From Albula goreensis (lineage: Eukaryota; Chordata; Actinopteri; Albuliformes; Albulidae): DNA of 64,000 bases. Of the stretch, positions 62,840 through 64,000 are shown piece by piece. Every line of letters begins with the position of its first letter. Positions within the stretch are counted from its first letter, which is position 1. The stretch lies in NCBI GenBank assembly GCA_022829145.1, contig CM040752.1, positions 29,109,586-29,173,585 on the forward strand, given 5' to 3'. The notes below the pieces were generated by a model. It was given only the letters and a program-made list of their open reading frames with translations, ran no database searches and was not told the DNA's origin. Both the position numbers and the translations under genes were made by a program.

Positions 62840-64000
62840 AGTTTTTGGACTCCCCAAAACTGAGGAGGAAAAAAGAATGTCATGGTTTTGTTGGTGCTGG
62901 CACGCTTGCTCTGCTTGCCACAGGAGCACATCTGCAGCTGGTCAGTGCCTGCACGTACTGTAGCAGCAAGCAGGCCACATCTGCCAAAGACCTGTGCGCA
63001 ACCAGAGCCCTGCGCTCAGGCGGCACTTTCGCACAGATGTTAACGTCTCAGGAACATCTGGGTGGCTGGGCTGATTGACAGGTCACGGGGGTTGACGTTG
63101 TGCAGGGAAACACGGCGAGGGCCAGTTTCTTGATCTTGGTTTCTTGATCTCACTGAACAGCAGTTGATTTGTTGGTGTTTATGTACGCTGCAGTGGCATG
63201 TTTCAACCTTACCAGTCGCAGGAGATTACCACGTATATAAAACAGGGAGTTTAGGCCTTTACATCATGTATTTTTTGTCTTCATATGGTTGAATTAACTT
63301 GTCTTCTAACTTACTTGGAACATCACAAGAACGGAAATCTCTGACATTTGTATTTGTTAAATGTATGAATGCATTCTGAAGCCAAGTCTGAATATTTAAT
63401 GTTTGCTGTTTTGCAGCACAGGAACTGTATATTATTGATTTAAAAATTTTGGCACTTCATCTAAGGCAAATAGCTTGCTCTGGGGTAGGATTTCAGACAA
63501 CAAGGAGATGATACAATTTTCGCTGTCTGAAAACTTTTAATCAGACTCCTCTACATTTTATACTGGTGGTGGAAGCATGAATGACAGTGCGATGATACAG
63601 ACTGCAAAAAACAAAATTGTTCCATGTGTGAGAGCATTTAGGACACATTTATTCTATATTTGATTGACAATTTAAGTGTACTCTTTTCACACATACTCAC
63701 ATGCTCACAGAGCGAGCAAGAGAGAGAGAAATGAGTCCTGGGAATTTCAGGCTGCCTCTATCAAATGGTGCAGATGAGATTCCACACTTTGTAGCAGCTC
63801 ATGTTAAACATTGGGTCATACCATCCGGCATCTTGCCACTGTGCGGTGGCCCTCCCCAAAACTCCTTAGGTTGTCTTGCACCTCCAGCCTGCCTGGAACC
63901 CCAGAATGCCCTGGGGGTGAAAGAGAAGCCCGCAGATCTTTGTAATACCCCCGGTGGTGGCAGCCACTTTTTGAGCTGTGAGGGGAATTGGGAAATGAGG

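Larger units (their letters stand above)
55119..64000 (+). other. erc2: ERC2 intron after the microexon (5' part)
   Basis: Starts with GTTAGT. The next expected exon (a segment like KDQNKKVANLKH) was searched for by eye and not seen, so the window ends inside this intron. It contains a GCAT run and long TG microsatellite (56283-56434) and a second TG tract (62772-62833). Open frames such as 61528-61917 are not recognisable proteins. The stretch 63820-64000 is GC-richer but without a clear element. Confidence 0.75.

Noticed and set aside
55119-64000. Next ERC2 exon (KDQNKKVANLKH-type)
   Set aside because: Nothing matching was seen by eye. ACCAGAACCCA at about 60070 is unrelated.

Overview
The window is vertebrate nuclear DNA, most likely from a ray-finned fish. 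It holds a middle slice of one large split gene on the + strand and no complete gene. Five ordinary coding exons and one 12-nt microexon can be joined in frame (168, 138, 141, 141, 194 and 12 nt; 794 nt in all). The product is a continuous charged coiled coil that I recognise as the presynaptic active-zone protein ERC2 (CAST/ELKS family). The family call rests on exact-length exon matches and ERC-type sequence. ERC2 rather than ERC1 is inferred from segments such as ESFLNKKTKQLQDL, KSLEIAIEQKKEECSKLE and RMNPEF. The fish call rests on intron sizes far below those of the mammalian gene, long TG/CTGT microsatellites, a Tc1-type transposon remnant and repeats that look teleost-like. The species cannot be named.

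Layout: 1-11651 is intron upstream of the first exon seen. Exon A is 11652-11819, followed by a 21.8 kb intron. Exon B is 33635-33772 (then 3.4 kb), exon C 37187-37327 (then 2.35 kb), exon D 39680-39820 (then 7.6 kb) and exon E 47427-47620 (then 7.5 kb). The microexon is 55107-55118, and the rest of the window (8.9 kb or more) is intron. The N-terminal exons and the C-terminal exons lie outside. About 98.8% of the window is intronic. Open reading frames there are chance or low-complexity and I do not call them genes.

The introns hold TG/CA, CTGT, TTA/GTA and TC microsatellites, homopolymer tracts, one decayed Tc1/mariner-type transposase on the - strand (22939-23316), a SINE-like fragment, two copies of a foldback repeat, and several GC-balanced unique stretches that could be conserved regulatory elements.

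The most interesting item is the microexon. It is four codons long and phase 2-2, with a 159-nt stretch free of AG upstream and a branch-point-like TTCTAAT about 116 nt from the 3' splice site. It would add four residues (a coiled-coil 'stutter') to the active-zone scaffold, and skipping it would keep the frame. I found no CRISPR array, no RNA gene I could defend, and no unknown multigene system.
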